The notes under the pieces are model-generated. The model saw nothing but the letters and a program-made list of their open reading frames with translations, did no database searches and was not told the DNA's origin. A stretch of DNA of 64,000 nt from assembly GCF_026107515.2 (NCBI RefSeq), contig NZ_JAPCHW010000002.1, positions 1 through 64,000 of the forward strand. The letters are read 5' to 3'. Of this stretch, positions 54,265 to 62,782 are shown piece after piece. This stretch comes from Glutamicibacter sp. MNS18 (GTDB lineage: Bacteria; Actinomycetota; Actinomycetes; Actinomycetales; Micrococcaceae). The translations under genes and the position numbers were made by a program. How positions within the stretch are numbered: position 1 is the first letter of the stretch; each line of letters begins with the position of its first letter.

Positions 54265-55532
54265 GTTATGGAGCTTTGAATTCCAGGAAATCCTGGCTGG
54301 TCTATACCGTCGCCCTGTTGGCCTATATTTCGGCCGTCGCCCAGCGCACCAGCTTCGGTGTCGCCGGTCTGGAGGCCACCGAACGGTTTAGCGCCAGTGC
54401 CTCGATCTTGGCCACGTTCTCCGTGGTGCAGCTGGTGGTTTATTCGGCAGGACAAATTCCCGTTGGGCTGATCCTGGATCGGGTCGGACCGCGTGTCATG
54501 ATTACCAGCGGGGCGATCCTGATGACGGTCGGCCAGGGGTTCCTGGCCTTTGCCGGCAATGTGCCCCAAGGGCTGGCCGGACGTGTGCTGGTTGGTGCAG
54601 GAGATGCGATGGTGTTCGTGTCGGTGCTTCGCTTGCTTCCCATGTGGTTCAGCGGTGCGCGCCTGCCGATGCTGACCCAGGTCACCGGTACCGTGGGGCA
54701 ACTCGGTCAGCTGATCAGCCTCTTCCCGTTCCATGCGATGTTGGTCAAGGTCGGCTGGACCCCGGCGTTCGCGATGCTCTCGGTCCTGGCCTTTTGCACG
54801 CTGCTGCTGGTCACCGCCTTTGTGCGCAACGGGTATCCCGGACCCAGCATCCCCGCCAATGAGCGATTGGGAACCGGTCAGATGCTGGCGACCGCTTGGC
54901 GCCAAGCGGGCACGCGACTGGGATTCTTCACCCACTTCACCACCGCATTCATGGTCAACGTGTTCCTGCTGACCTGGGGTTTCCCGTTCCTGGTGGAAGG
55001 GCAGGGGATCTCCGGAGCGGTGGCATCCAGCCTGATGTCGATCTTCGTTGTCGTGGCCATCATCCTCGGCCCGGTGCTCGGCGCGCTCACCGCCCGGTAC
55101 CCGCAGCGCCGTTCCCAGTTTGCCCTGGGGATCATCGCGTTCATTACCGCCATGTGGGCCATCGTGCTGCTCTGGCCCGGTCCGGCTCCGCTATGGTTGC
55201 TGATCCTCCTGATGATCGCGATCGCCGCCGGCGGCCCGGCTTCGGCGATATCCTTCGATTTCGCCCGAACCTTCAACCCACCGAGCCTGATGGGCACGGC
55301 GACCGGACTGGTGAATGTGGGCGGATTCCTCGGCGGTTTCGTGTGCATGTACCTGATCGGCCTGGTCCTGGACCTGCTGCACAAGTGGAACGGGGGAAAC
55401 GGGCAGCTCTACAACCTCGGTTCATTCAAGATCGCACTGAGTGTCCAGTTGGTCTTCGTGGCATTGGGGGTGACCGGCATGCTCGTTTCACGTCGCAAGG
55501 CACGGCGCCAGCAGCAGGATCCCGGAAACTAG
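54261..55532 (+). CDS. MFS transporter
   Basis: A 423-residue transporter with about 12 membrane helices. The major-facilitator signature between helices 2 and 3 reads GLILDRVGPRVMI, and a basic loop between helices 8 and 9 reads TARYPQRRSQ. The substrate is unknown; it belongs to the general nitrate/oligosaccharide-phosphate-like MFS_1 group by appearance only. It starts with TTG overlapping the PAC2 gene stop (TTGA), so the two are probably co-translated. Confidence 0.88.
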   Translation: MSYGALNSRKSWLVYTVALLAYISAVAQRTSFGVAGLEATERFSASASILATFSVVQLVVYSAGQIPVGLILDRVGPRVMITSGAILMTVGQGFLAFAGNVPQGLAGRVLVGAGDAMVFVSVLRLLPMWFSGARLPMLTQVTGTVGQLGQLISLFPFHAMLVKVGWTPAFAMLSVLAFCTLLLVTAFVRNGYPGPSIPANERLGTGQMLATAWRQAGTRLGFFTHFTTAFMVNVFLLTWGFPFLVEGQGISGAVASSLMSIFVVVAIILGPVLGALTARYPQRRSQFALGIIAFITAMWAIVLLWPGPAPLWLLILLMIAIAAGGPASAISFDFARTFNPPSLMGTATGLVNVGGFLGGFVCMYLIGLVLDLLHKWNGGNGQLYNLGSFKIALSVQLVFVALGVTGMLVSRRKARRQQQDPGN

Positions 55533-55595
55533 CGGCTTTCCACAATCGGTGGATGCAGCTGAGAACGACGCTGGTGCACCGGTCATGCTCGGGGC

Positions 55596-56702
55596 ATGAC
55601 AACTACACCGAACCGCCAGCCGCTCTCCTTGGAGCGAGCCGAAGATATCCTGGCCTATATCCCGCACGCGCTGGGATTCCATCCTGAACGTTCCGTGGTG
55701 CTCCTGCTGATGGTCGAACGGAAACTCGAAGCCACGCTGCGTGTGGACCTGCCCAAGGACGAGGAACCGGGGGAGGAGCAACGTTGGGTCGTGCAGGTGT
55801 GCGAAATGCTGGGCCGACTGCCGGGACTCACCTCCGTTCTGTGTGCCATCTTCCCCGATCACGGCAGTGCCCGAGGTGGGCAGTTGCCGTGGAACTCGCT
55901 GCTGCAGTATCTGGCCCCTGCCCTGGAGGAGCAAGGCACCCCCTTGTGCCAGGCGTGGTGCCAAGGCGATGGACAGGTGTGGGACTACCTGTCCACAGCG
56001 CAAGACCATGGGTGCTTCGACCTGTCCCACCCGGAGTTGAACCCGACGTCGTTGCGGATGGTGCTGGCTGGTTCAGCCCCGCTGAGCCAGCCGTGGGATG
56101 GGCAAGGTGTTCCGGAGTGGTCAAACGCCGCGCAAGTGCGCAGCTTACTGGAGGCAATGGGCGGGGATTGCCTGGACAGCCTCGACATGTGGGCTGCGGT
56201 GCTGGGCGCGGATCCATACAGTGCGGAGCAGCTGATGCGCAAGGATCCGACGGTTCCGGCCAGGCTGATCCGGGGGCTGGATCTGCGGATGGTGCGCGAC
56301 ATCCTGCCCTATATGGCCGGGGTAGGAACCACGGCCGCCGTGGAAGCGGTAGCTTGTCTGGGCAAGGGGAAAAAGGACGGGGCGGTTGCTGGCTTGTCGG
56401 AATTCCTGCTGGGGCGCGGTCCGCATAGTCCACGGTGGGATCGCATTGACCACCTCTGGTACATTTGCCGTGATTTACTGGGAGTCGCCCAGGGGTCACG
56501 CCGCGCGGCACTGTTGTGCCTGATGGCGTGGGTTGAGTGGGCCAAGGGGCGAGGCAGCATGTCGATGGCCTTGTTACGCAGCGCGCTCGCGGTGGAGCCC
56601 GACTACCGGTTGGCTCAACTGCTCGAGCAGTTGCTGCTTCGCGGGATCATGCCGCAGTGGGCGACCGACCCGAGTCGTGCCTGGCGGGCGAAGTTCGACT
56701 GA
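55596..56702 (+). CDS. DUF4192 domain-containing protein
   Basis: A 368-residue protein of the actinobacterial DUF4192 family. The N-terminus shows EDILAYIPHALGFHPERSVVLLLM, and later RAALLCLMAWVEWAKGRGSMSMALL and LAVEPDYRLAQLLEQLL are typical. It is conserved next to sigA in Micrococcales, but no function is assigned. The ATG at 55596 lacks a strong ribosome site. Confidence 0.88.
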   Translation: MTTTPNRQPLSLERAEDILAYIPHALGFHPERSVVLLLMVERKLEATLRVDLPKDEEPGEEQRWVVQVCEMLGRLPGLTSVLCAIFPDHGSARGGQLPWNSLLQYLAPALEEQGTPLCQAWCQGDGQVWDYLSTAQDHGCFDLSHPELNPTSLRMVLAGSAPLSQPWDGQGVPEWSNAAQVRSLLEAMGGDCLDSLDMWAAVLGADPYSAEQLMRKDPTVPARLIRGLDLRMVRDILPYMAGVGTTAAVEAVACLGKGKKDGAVAGLSEFLLGRGPHSPRWDRIDHLWYICRDLLGVAQGSRRAALLCLMAWVEWAKGRGSMSMALLRSALAVEPDYRLAQLLEQLLLRGIMPQWATDPSRAWRAKFD

Positions 56703-56807
56703 TCGGCGCGCGCCACGGCACTCAAGTGGTGTCGAGGGGTCAATTCGTGGATAATGGGACAACAGACCCGGTTAGGTCCGATTGCTCTTGACACTCCCAG
56801 CTACGGC

Positions 56808-56834
56808 GGGAACAAAAGACGGTGCAGCGACGTT
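56808..56834 (+). promoter_or_regulatory. sigR/sigH-type promoter upstream of sigA
   Basis: GGGAAC (56808-56813), 18 bases, then GTT (56832-56834). This matches the thiol-oxidative-stress ECF sigma consensus GGAAY-n18-GTT. The site lies about 117 bases before sigA. The streptomycete homologue hrdB is known to have a SigR-dependent promoter. Confidence 0.6.
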
Positions 56835-56950
56835 GAAACTATTCGACTCCTGCCTTGGCGTGAATCTCGATTCTCCGCCTTCGGACTTGACAGGGTCATA
56901 GTGGTGTTACCGGTAGGTGCATCTGGGACGCATCGTGAGAAAGGTTATTC

Positions 56951-58171
56951 GTGTCATCAACTGAGACGAACGCTAAGCGCAAAGCTGCCAACGCAACCGC
57001 GGCCGAAGAGGCCGGCGCCGAGGCTGTGGCAGAGGAACCTGTCGCGAAGAAACGCGCAACCAGGGCCAAGGCTCCAGCCAAGAAGGCCGCAACGGCCAAG
57101 GAAACGGACGACGTCGTCGAGGGCGAGGACCAGGTGGCCGGTCCGGGCGGAAACCCGGAGGAAGCCGAAGTCGAAACCGGACCCGAGGAGGAATCCAAGG
57201 GCTTTGTCCTGACCTCATCGGATGACGATGCGCCTCAGCAGCAGGTCATGGTGGCCGGTGCTACCGCGGATCCCGTGAAGGACTACCTCAAGCAAATCGG
57301 CAAGGTTGCCCTGCTGAATGCCGAACAGGAAGTCGACCTGGCCCTGCGTATCGAGGCCGGCCTGTTCGCGCAGGACAAGCTGAATAATGACGACGGTTCC
57401 ATGGAACAGCGTCTGAAGTGGGATTACGAACAGATCATCCACGACGGGAAGATCGCCAAGAACCACCTGCTGGAAGCGAACCTGCGTCTGGTGGTCTCGC
57501 TGGCCAAGCGCTATACCGGACGTGGCATGTTGTTCCTGGACCTGATCCAGGAAGGCAACCTGGGTCTGATCCGCGCGGTGGAGAAGTTCGACTACACCAA
57601 GGGCTTCAAGTTCTCGACCTACGCCACGTGGTGGATCCGCCAGGCGATCACCCGCGCCATGGCCGATCAGGCCCGTACCATCCGTATTCCGGTACATATG
57701 GTCGAAGTCATCAACAAGTTGGCACGTGTACAGCGCCAGATGCTCCAGGATCTGGGTCGTGAACCCACCCCGGAAGAGCTGGCCAAGGAACTGGACATGA
57801 CCCCGGAGAAGGTCGTTGAAGTCCAGAAGTACGGTCGTGAGCCGATTTCGCTGCACACCCCGTTGGGTGAGGATGGTGATTCCGAGTTCGGTGACCTTAT
57901 CGAGGACTCCGAAGCGGTGGTTCCGGCCGACGCGGTCTCATTCACCTTGCTGCAGGAGCAGCTGCACTCGGTGCTGGATACACTCTCCGAGCGTGAAGCA
58001 GGTGTCGTGGCCATGCGCTTCGGCCTGACCGATGGCCAGCCTAAGACACTGGATGAAATCGGCAAGGTGTACGGGGTAACCCGTGAACGCATCCGCCAGA
58101 TCGAATCCAAGACCATGTCGAAACTGCGTCATCCGTCACGCTCCCAGGTACTGCGCGACTACCTGGACTAG
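56951..58171 (+). CDS. sigA: principal RNA polymerase sigma factor (SigA/HrdB)
   Basis: A 406-residue primary sigma-70 factor. A long Ala/Lys/Glu-rich N-terminal extension (about 95 residues) is followed by region 1.2 ([16 protein letters not shown]), region 2 ([39 protein letters not shown]), region 3 and region 4 with the -35 helix-turn-helix ([20 protein letters not shown]). It directs housekeeping transcription. The GTG start has GAGAAAGG upstream. The 248-base gap upstream holds a sigR-type promoter and two TTGACA hexamers. Confidence 0.97.
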   Translation: MSSTETNAKRKAANATAAEEAGAEAVAEEPVAKKRATRAKAPAKKAATAKETDDVVEGEDQVAGPGGNPEEAEVETGPEEESKGFVLTSSDDDAPQQQVMVAGATADPVKDYLKQIGKVALLNAEQEVDLALRIEAGLFAQDKLNNDDGSMEQRLKWDYEQIIHDGKIAKNHLLEANLRLVVSLAKRYTGRGMLFLDLIQEGNLGLIRAVEKFDYTKGFKFSTYATWWIRQAITRAMADQARTIRIPVHMVEVINKLARVQRQMLQDLGREPTPEELAKELDMTPEKVVEVQKYGREPISLHTPLGEDGDSEFGDLIEDSEAVVPADAVSFTLLQEQLHSVLDTLSEREAGVVAMRFGLTDGQPKTLDEIGKVYGVTRERIRQIESKTMSKLRHPSRSQVLRDYLD

Positions 58172-58182
58172 CCGGACTGAAG

Positions 58183-58222
58183 ACCGGGGCGGTGGAAGGT
58201 TCCCTTCCACCGCCCCGGTAGT
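58183..58222 (+). terminator. sigA terminator
   Basis: A perfect 17-bp GC-rich stem (58183-58199 with 58203-58219) with a 3-base loop, 11 bases after the sigA stop. Confidence 0.92.
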
Positions 58223-58338
58223 TTAACCCCAGTGTCGTTGGACCGTGCCGTGGGGTAGGGGGCCTGGCCTTTAAAGGACTGTGGGCCCCACCAGAGGTAG
58301 GACCCACAGCTGATCCGGCTGGGAATTCTCAGCTCAGA

Positions 58339-58563
58339 CTAGTCGTTGATATCGACTTTGGGCTTCTCGTAGAGCCGTGAGGACTCATCCTGCCATTCCG
58401 AGGTCAGCGGGCGGAGTTTGGGCTCTACCGACCGCGCATGGTGTGCGCAGAAAAGCAGTTCTCCGCTGGTGGAAGCCAGCACGGCCCGGACATAGGCTTG
58501 TGCACCGCAGCGGTCGCACCGGTCCAGGGCGTTGAGTTCACGACTTGCCGTTGTAGTAGTCAT
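58339..58563 (-). CDS. small DUF7455-type zinc-ribbon protein
   Basis: A 74-residue protein with CDRCGAQAYVRAVL and FCAHHA: two CxxC/CxxH pairs that probably bind one zinc ion. The arginine/acid-rich tail has no clear fold. Small proteins of this kind sit between sigA and parE/gyrB-like genes in many actinobacteria. The ATG has AAGGAGG upstream. The role is unknown. Confidence 0.85.
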   Translation of the reverse strand: MTTTTASRELNALDRCDRCGAQAYVRAVLASTSGELLFCAHHARSVEPKLRPLTSEWQDESSRLYEKPKVDIND

Positions 58564-58785
58564 TGCCGGCCTCCTTAAATCTAGGTGTATTCAATACAAC
58601 CAGTTCTTGCTCGGAGTTTATGCCTGAACGGTCTGGCTTTCGCTCACCGCGTAGCCGATGTGGATAACCTCATATCGCTGTCGCTACACGGAACGAAACC
58701 GTGATCCTGGCCGGGTTCGAACACAATGACGACTAGAATGATGGTAGTCCCGTACCGTCCGGCATGAGTAGGAGTTAGCAACCAC

Positions 58786-60894
58786 GTGGCCAAAGCCGAC
58801 AATTACAACGCCCGTCACCTTTCGGTACTCGAGGGGTTGGAAGCCGTACGCAAACGTCCCGGCATGTACATCGGGTCCACGGATTCCCGCGGACTCATGC
58901 ACTGCTTGTGGGAGATCATCGACAACTCCGTTGACGAGGCCCTGGGTGGTTTCGGTCAATCGATCGAAGTGATCCTGCATAACGATGGCTCGGTGGAGGT
59001 TCGTGATGATGGCCGCGGTGTCCCGGTGGACATCGAACCGAAGACCGGCTTGAGCGGCATCGAGGTGGTCTTCACCAAGCTGCACGCCGGTGGAAAGTTC
59101 GGTGGAGGCTCCTACAACGCTTCAGGCGGGCTGCACGGGGTAGGCGCCTCGGTGGTTAACGCCCTGTCCTCCCGGCTTGATGTCGAAGTGGACCGCGGTG
59201 GGAAGACCTACAGGATGCAATTCCGTCGAGGGGAACCCGGGCGTTTCACCGACCGCGGCAAGCCGCGGGCCGATGCCAACTTCGAGCCCTTTGACAAGGC
59301 CACCGAACCCGAGATCATCGGAAAGGCCAAGCGCGGGGTCACAGGAACCCGTATCCGGTACTGGGCCGACGAGAACATCTTCACCCCCGATGCACGATTT
59401 TCCTATGAGGAACTGCAAAACCGTGCCCGGCAAACGTCGTTCCTGGTTCCGGGTTTGCGCATTTCCCTGCGAGACGAACGGGCACTTCCCGGTTCCCTGG
59501 GGGAGGACGGCCCCTATTCAGAGGTTTTCCACCATGACGGGGGTATCAGCGAATTCGCGGAATTCCTCGCCTCCGATTCGGCGGTCACCGATGTCTGGCG
59601 TATCCAAGGTAGCGGGTCCTTCCACGAGAAGGTACCGGTGTTCGACTCCACCGGACGCAGCCATATCGAGGATGTCCAGCGTGTGTGCGAAGTCGACGTG
59701 GCCCTGCGTTGGGGGATCGGCTACGACACCACCTTCCGCAGCTTCGTCAACATCATCGCCACGCCCAAGGGCGGAACCCACCAAACCGGTTTCGAACAGG
59801 CGCTGATCAAGTCCTTCCGCAAGGCCGTGGATGCCAACGCACGTAAACTCAAATTCGGTGCCAAGGACAAGATCGAGAAGGACGACATCCTCGCGGGCAT
59901 GACCGCGGTGCTCACGGTCCGATTGGCTGAACCCCAGTTCGAGGGACAGACCAAGGAGATCCTGGGAACCTCGCAGGTGCGCCAGATCGTCGCCAAGGTG
60001 GTCGAGAACGCGCTGAACGAGCGGCTGTCCTCGTCCAAGAGGGTGGAAAAGCAGGAGGCGGCGACCCTGCTGGAGAAAGTCGTCAACGAGATGAAGTCCC
60101 GCGTCTCTGCGCGCATGCACAAGGAGACGCAGCGCCGCAAGACGGCCCTGGAATCCTCGTCGTTGCCAACCAAACTGTTAGATTGCCGCACCAAGGAGAC
60201 GGAACGTTCCGAACTGTTCATCGTCGAGGGCGATAGCGCGCTGGGTACGGCCCGGTTGGCCCGATCCAGCGACTTCCAGGCGCTGCTACCGATCCGCGGC
60301 AAGATCCTCAACGTGCAGAAGGCGTCGATCGCGGACATGCTGTCCAATGCCGAATGCGCGTCGATGATCCAGGTGATCGGTGCCGGGTCGGGGCGTACCT
60401 TCGATATCGGCCAAGCGCGCTATGGCAAGGTGATCCTGATGACCGATGCCGACGTCGACGGTGCGCATATCCGCACACTGCTGCTGACCCTGTTCTACCG
60501 GTACATGCGTCCGATGATTGAGCAGGGCCGGGTGTATGCGGCCGTCCCGCCATTGCACCGGATCGAAGTGATCAATTCCGGTTCCAAGGCCAACGAGCTG
60601 GTGTACACGTATTCCGAGGCGGAACTGACGCGGCTGCTGGACAAGCTCGAAGCCGAAGGCAAACGCTACAAGGAACCGATCCAGCGCTACAAGGGCCTGG
60701 GTGAGATGGACGCGGACCAGTTGGCTGAAACGACCATGGATCCGCGCCATCGGATGCTGCGCCGGGTGGGCATCGAACATGCCCAGGCGGCCGAGGAGAT
60801 CTTCGACCTGCTCATGGGGTCGGATGTGGCCCCACGCAAGGAGTTCATCATTTCCGGTGCCGAAAGCCTGGAGCGCGAACGCATCGACGTGTAA
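58786..60894 (+). CDS. parE: type IIA topoisomerase ATPase subunit (ParE/GyrB family)
   Basis: A 702-residue subunit B of a type II topoisomerase. The GHKL ATPase part has EGLEAVRKRPGMYIGST, the Mg-binding EIIDNSVDEALGG and the ATP-lid GGLHGVGASVVNALS. The TOPRIM part has FIVEGDSALGTA and the DADVDGAHIRTLLLT metal site. Because actinobacterial gyrB normally lies near dnaA/recF, and a member next to sigA is usually the topoisomerase IV or second subunit, parE is the better name; sequence alone cannot fully exclude GyrB. A TAGAAT at 58734-58739 may be the -10. parC is not within the window. Confidence 0.88.
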   Translation: MAKADNYNARHLSVLEGLEAVRKRPGMYIGSTDSRGLMHCLWEIIDNSVDEALGGFGQSIEVILHNDGSVEVRDDGRGVPVDIEPKTGLSGIEVVFTKLHAGGKFGGGSYNASGGLHGVGASVVNALSSRLDVEVDRGGKTYRMQFRRGEPGRFTDRGKPRADANFEPFDKATEPEIIGKAKRGVTGTRIRYWADENIFTPDARFSYEELQNRARQTSFLVPGLRISLRDERALPGSLGEDGPYSEVFHHDGGISEFAEFLASDSAVTDVWRIQGSGSFHEKVPVFDSTGRSHIEDVQRVCEVDVALRWGIGYDTTFRSFVNIIATPKGGTHQTGFEQALIKSFRKAVDANARKLKFGAKDKIEKDDILAGMTAVLTVRLAEPQFEGQTKEILGTSQVRQIVAKVVENALNERLSSSKRVEKQEAATLLEKVVNEMKSRVSARMHKETQRRKTALESSSLPTKLLDCRTKETERSELFIVEGDSALGTARLARSSDFQALLPIRGKILNVQKASIADMLSNAECASMIQVIGAGSGRTFDIGQARYGKVILMTDADVDGAHIRTLLLTLFYRYMRPMIEQGRVYAAVPPLHRIEVINSGSKANELVYTYSEAELTRLLDKLEAEGKRYKEPIQRYKGLGEMDADQLAETTMDPRHRMLRRVGIEHAQAAEEIFDLLMGSDVAPRKEFIISGAESLERERIDV

Positions 60895-60965
60895 CCGTTC
60901 CCGATGTCTCCGGCCTGCACCCGAAAGCACGGGGTGCAGGCCGGAGGCGTCTGCCGGCGCTTTGC

Positions 60966-61931
60966 TCAGCCCAGCAGGCGCGGGGTGACCAGCAACACTG
61001 TGGGAATGACCAGCAACAGGGTGGTGCTCAGGTAGACCAGCGAGCGTTGGGCAGTCGAGAGCGGATTGGGATTGGCCAGTAGGCGTTGCAGCCGCGAGGA
61101 GGACAATTCCCCGGTCGGCACGGCCTCCAGATCGGCCGTGGCGCTGCGTGCCGCCGGCTGGTCCGGCCCCTGACCCGGGGCAATGGCGGAGGCGACGGTG
61201 ACGATCGCCCGCAGCAGGACCGGGCGTTCGACTTCATCCAGGGCCTGGTCATCAGCCAGCATCTCGATCAGCTGCCGGACGGCGTCCAGGGCCAGCCGGG
61301 AGGTGGGCAACCACGGCAAGGCCTCGTGCCAGGCAGTGAAAGCCAGGATCAACAGGTCATGCCGTTGCTCCAGGTGGGAGTGTTCATGGGCCAGTACCGC
61401 ATGCTGTTCCTCCTCGGAGAGCTGGTCCAGCAGACCGCGGGAGAGTACGGTCACCGACCGGGTCAACCCGGGTACACAGTAGGCGACAGGGGTGTCGTGG
61501 TCCAGTACCAGGGTATTGGGGCTGAGCGAGGAGGGATTGCTGAGCAGCATGAGAAGTTCCCGATGCTTCTTGCGTTGACGTGACGTACGCCAAGTGGCAC
61601 GAATGAGCGTGAGCACCAGGTGGAATCCGAAGAGGAAGGCGGCACTCAACGCAAAGAGGTGCACCACACCCGGGGAGGTGACCGTGGGATCCCCGAGGAG
61701 CAGCAACCAGCCCTGGTGCAGGGCGGTCAACAGGTCATCGCCCAGCGGGTCCAGCCCCCACACCAGCATGGCACCTACCATGGACAAGCCACCGGCCAGC
61801 GCGATGCCTTGCCAGAGGACGACGGCGGCGACCGGCGAGCGGGCGGGCCAGCTGGCTTTGGACAAGGCCAGCGGCGTTGGCCACGCCAGTGCGATAGCCA
61901 ACGCCGCGAGAAAGTATGAGGTGAGAAGCAC
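60966..61931 (-). CDS. M56 family membrane metallopeptidase (BlaR1/MecR1-like)
   Basis: A 321-residue membrane protein with about four helices and the zinc-protease motif HEHSHLEQRHD near residue 180 (AVLAHEHSH). CVPGLTRSVTVLSRGLLDQL precedes it, as in the family. It lacks the penicillin-binding sensor domain of BlaR1, like M. tuberculosis Rv1845c. It follows the BlaI gene by 24 bases, with GTG start and AGAGGG upstream, and probably inactivates that repressor by cleavage after a signal. Confidence 0.9.
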   Translation of the reverse strand: MLLTSYFLAALAIALAWPTPLALSKASWPARSPVAAVVLWQGIALAGGLSMVGAMLVWGLDPLGDDLLTALHQGWLLLLGDPTVTSPGVVHLFALSAAFLFGFHLVLTLIRATWRTSRQRKKHRELLMLLSNPSSLSPNTLVLDHDTPVAYCVPGLTRSVTVLSRGLLDQLSEEEQHAVLAHEHSHLEQRHDLLILAFTAWHEALPWLPTSRLALDAVRQLIEMLADDQALDEVERPVLLRAIVTVASAIAPGQGPDQPAARSATADLEAVPTGELSSSRLQRLLANPNPLSTAQRSLVYLSTTLLLVIPTVLLVTPRLLG

Positions 61932-61955
61932 TCGGCCCTCTAAATCCGGGAGATA

Positions 61956-62327
61956 CTAAGCGGTTTTCGGTGCATCCAAGATAGCACGAAGGGTCGCTGC
62001 TTCGTCGGCTGAAATGCCGCCGATGAAACGGGCGAGTACCGCTTCGCGGTCCTGCGCTGTTCCCAGGGCCTCGTTCAGAAGGTTCACGGTGTGATCCTCG
62101 CGGGTCGAGGAGGCGTTGTATCGGTGTGGGCGGGTGCTGCGTTCACGCACCACCAGTCCCTTCTTTTCCAGGCGCGCAAGCACGGTCAGCACCGTGGTGA
62201 CCGCGAGATCCTTCGCGGTTTCTCCGGGTGCTGCCAACTCATCACGCAGGTCATTGGCGGTCAGGGGTTCTGCGGAGTCCCACAGAAGTTCCATGACTGA
62301 GCGTTCCAGGTCGCCAAGGCTAGCCAC
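61956..62327 (-). CDS. BlaI/MecI/CopY family transcriptional repressor
   Basis: A 123-residue winged-helix repressor: SLGDLERSVMELLWDSAEPL, then DLAVTTVLTVLARLEKKGLV as recognition helix and wing, then a C-terminal dimer helix (EAVLARFIGGISADEAATL). The GTG at 62327 is chosen because GTG-AGGT lies upstream and family members begin at this point; the open frame continues 24 codons further upstream without similarity. Candidate operators lie 20-120 bases upstream (TGTAGTA at 62348-62354 and a dyad at 62427-62445). Confidence 0.9.
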   Translation of the reverse strand: MASLGDLERSVMELLWDSAEPLTANDLRDELAAPGETAKDLAVTTVLTVLARLEKKGLVVRERSTRPHRYNASSTREDHTVNLLNEALGTAQDREAVLARFIGGISADEAATLRAILDAPKTA

Positions 62328-62347
62328 TGGGCAGTACCTCACTTGCT

Positions 62348-62354
62348 TGTAGTA
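62348..62354. promoter_or_regulatory. BlaI-type half-site
   Basis: TGTAGTA (TACTACA on the other strand) equals the half-site known for mycobacterial BlaI and sits about 20 bases upstream of the repressor gene start. Confidence 0.4.
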
Positions 62355-62426
62355 CTCATATCGCCTTTCGTCGGAATTAACGAAAGACGTGTTGTGCATT
62401 CCATCTTATAGCGAATGCGGAAATTA

Positions 62427-62445
62427 TTCTACATCACGTAAAAAT
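62427..62445. promoter_or_regulatory. candidate operator, copy 1 (repressor side)
   Basis: TTCTACATCACGTAAAAAT matches 16 of 19 positions of the dyad upstream of cydA. It lies 100 bases upstream of the BlaI-family gene. Confidence 0.45.
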
Positions 62446-62507
62446 CACAGCTGATCTGGAGGTTGTTACAAAAATCACAATCTCGCCTGTCGGTGGATCG
62501 CGAGCCG

Positions 62508-62640
62508 CCCCGGCGCCGGGGGATTCGGCGGCATTCCGGGTCCCTGCCGGTCGCCGCCGGCTGCCACGACAGGCCGACGCGGCCTCGAAATCCGCGGCGC
62601 CGAAGCGGGTGTGCGACTGCCGCGCCCCCGGCCTGTCGGG
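62508..62640. other. GC-rich cluster of inverted repeats
   Basis: Contains the 14-base palindrome CCCCGGCGCCGGGG (62508-62521), a 7-bp stem CGGCGGC/GCCGCCG (62526-62532 with 62553-62559) and a 9-bp stem CGACAGGCC/GGCCTGTCG (62567-62575 with 62630-62638) enclosing a further 5-bp stem. It could be a structured leader RNA; no known riboswitch was recognised. Confidence 0.4.
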
Positions 62641-62738
62641 TGCGGCCACCGGGCGGGCCATCCCGGAAGGGCGGAGGGATGGGGTCGGTGATGGATTTCT
62701 ACAAGCTGTCGAAATTGGTTATTGTGTACCCAGATGTC

Positions 62739-62759
62739 ATTTCTACATGAAGTAGAAAT
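62739..62759. promoter_or_regulatory. candidate operator, copy 2 (cydA side)
   Basis: A perfect 8-bp inverted repeat ATTTCTAC/GTAGAAAT around ATGAA, 23 bases before the cydA start. Its core matches the dyad near the BlaI-family gene. Confidence 0.55.
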
Positions 62760-62782
62760 CAGTATGTGACCTTGAGGTAGCG

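Larger units (their letters stand above)
62400..62782. other. regulatory gap between divergent blaI-type and cydA genes
   Basis: A gap of over 380 bases with no believable gene. It holds two similar dyads (62427-62445 and 62739-62759), a direct repeat AAAAATCACA at 62440 and 62470, and a very GC-rich, hairpin-rich part at about 62500-62690, in contrast to the AT-rich flanks. Confidence 0.7.

Noticed and set aside
58282-58310. Hairpin TGTGGG/CCCACA downstream of sigA
   Set aside because: The stem is only six bases with a long loop and no T-run; the nearby sigA terminator explains termination better.
62500-62690. Cobalamin riboswitch upstream of cydA
   Set aside because: The conserved B12-box and the other core segments were not found on either strand.
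62463-62750. Small open frame in the blaI/cydA gap
   Set aside because: It is mostly Arg/Pro from GC-rich hairpins, has no ribosome site and runs through the candidate operator.
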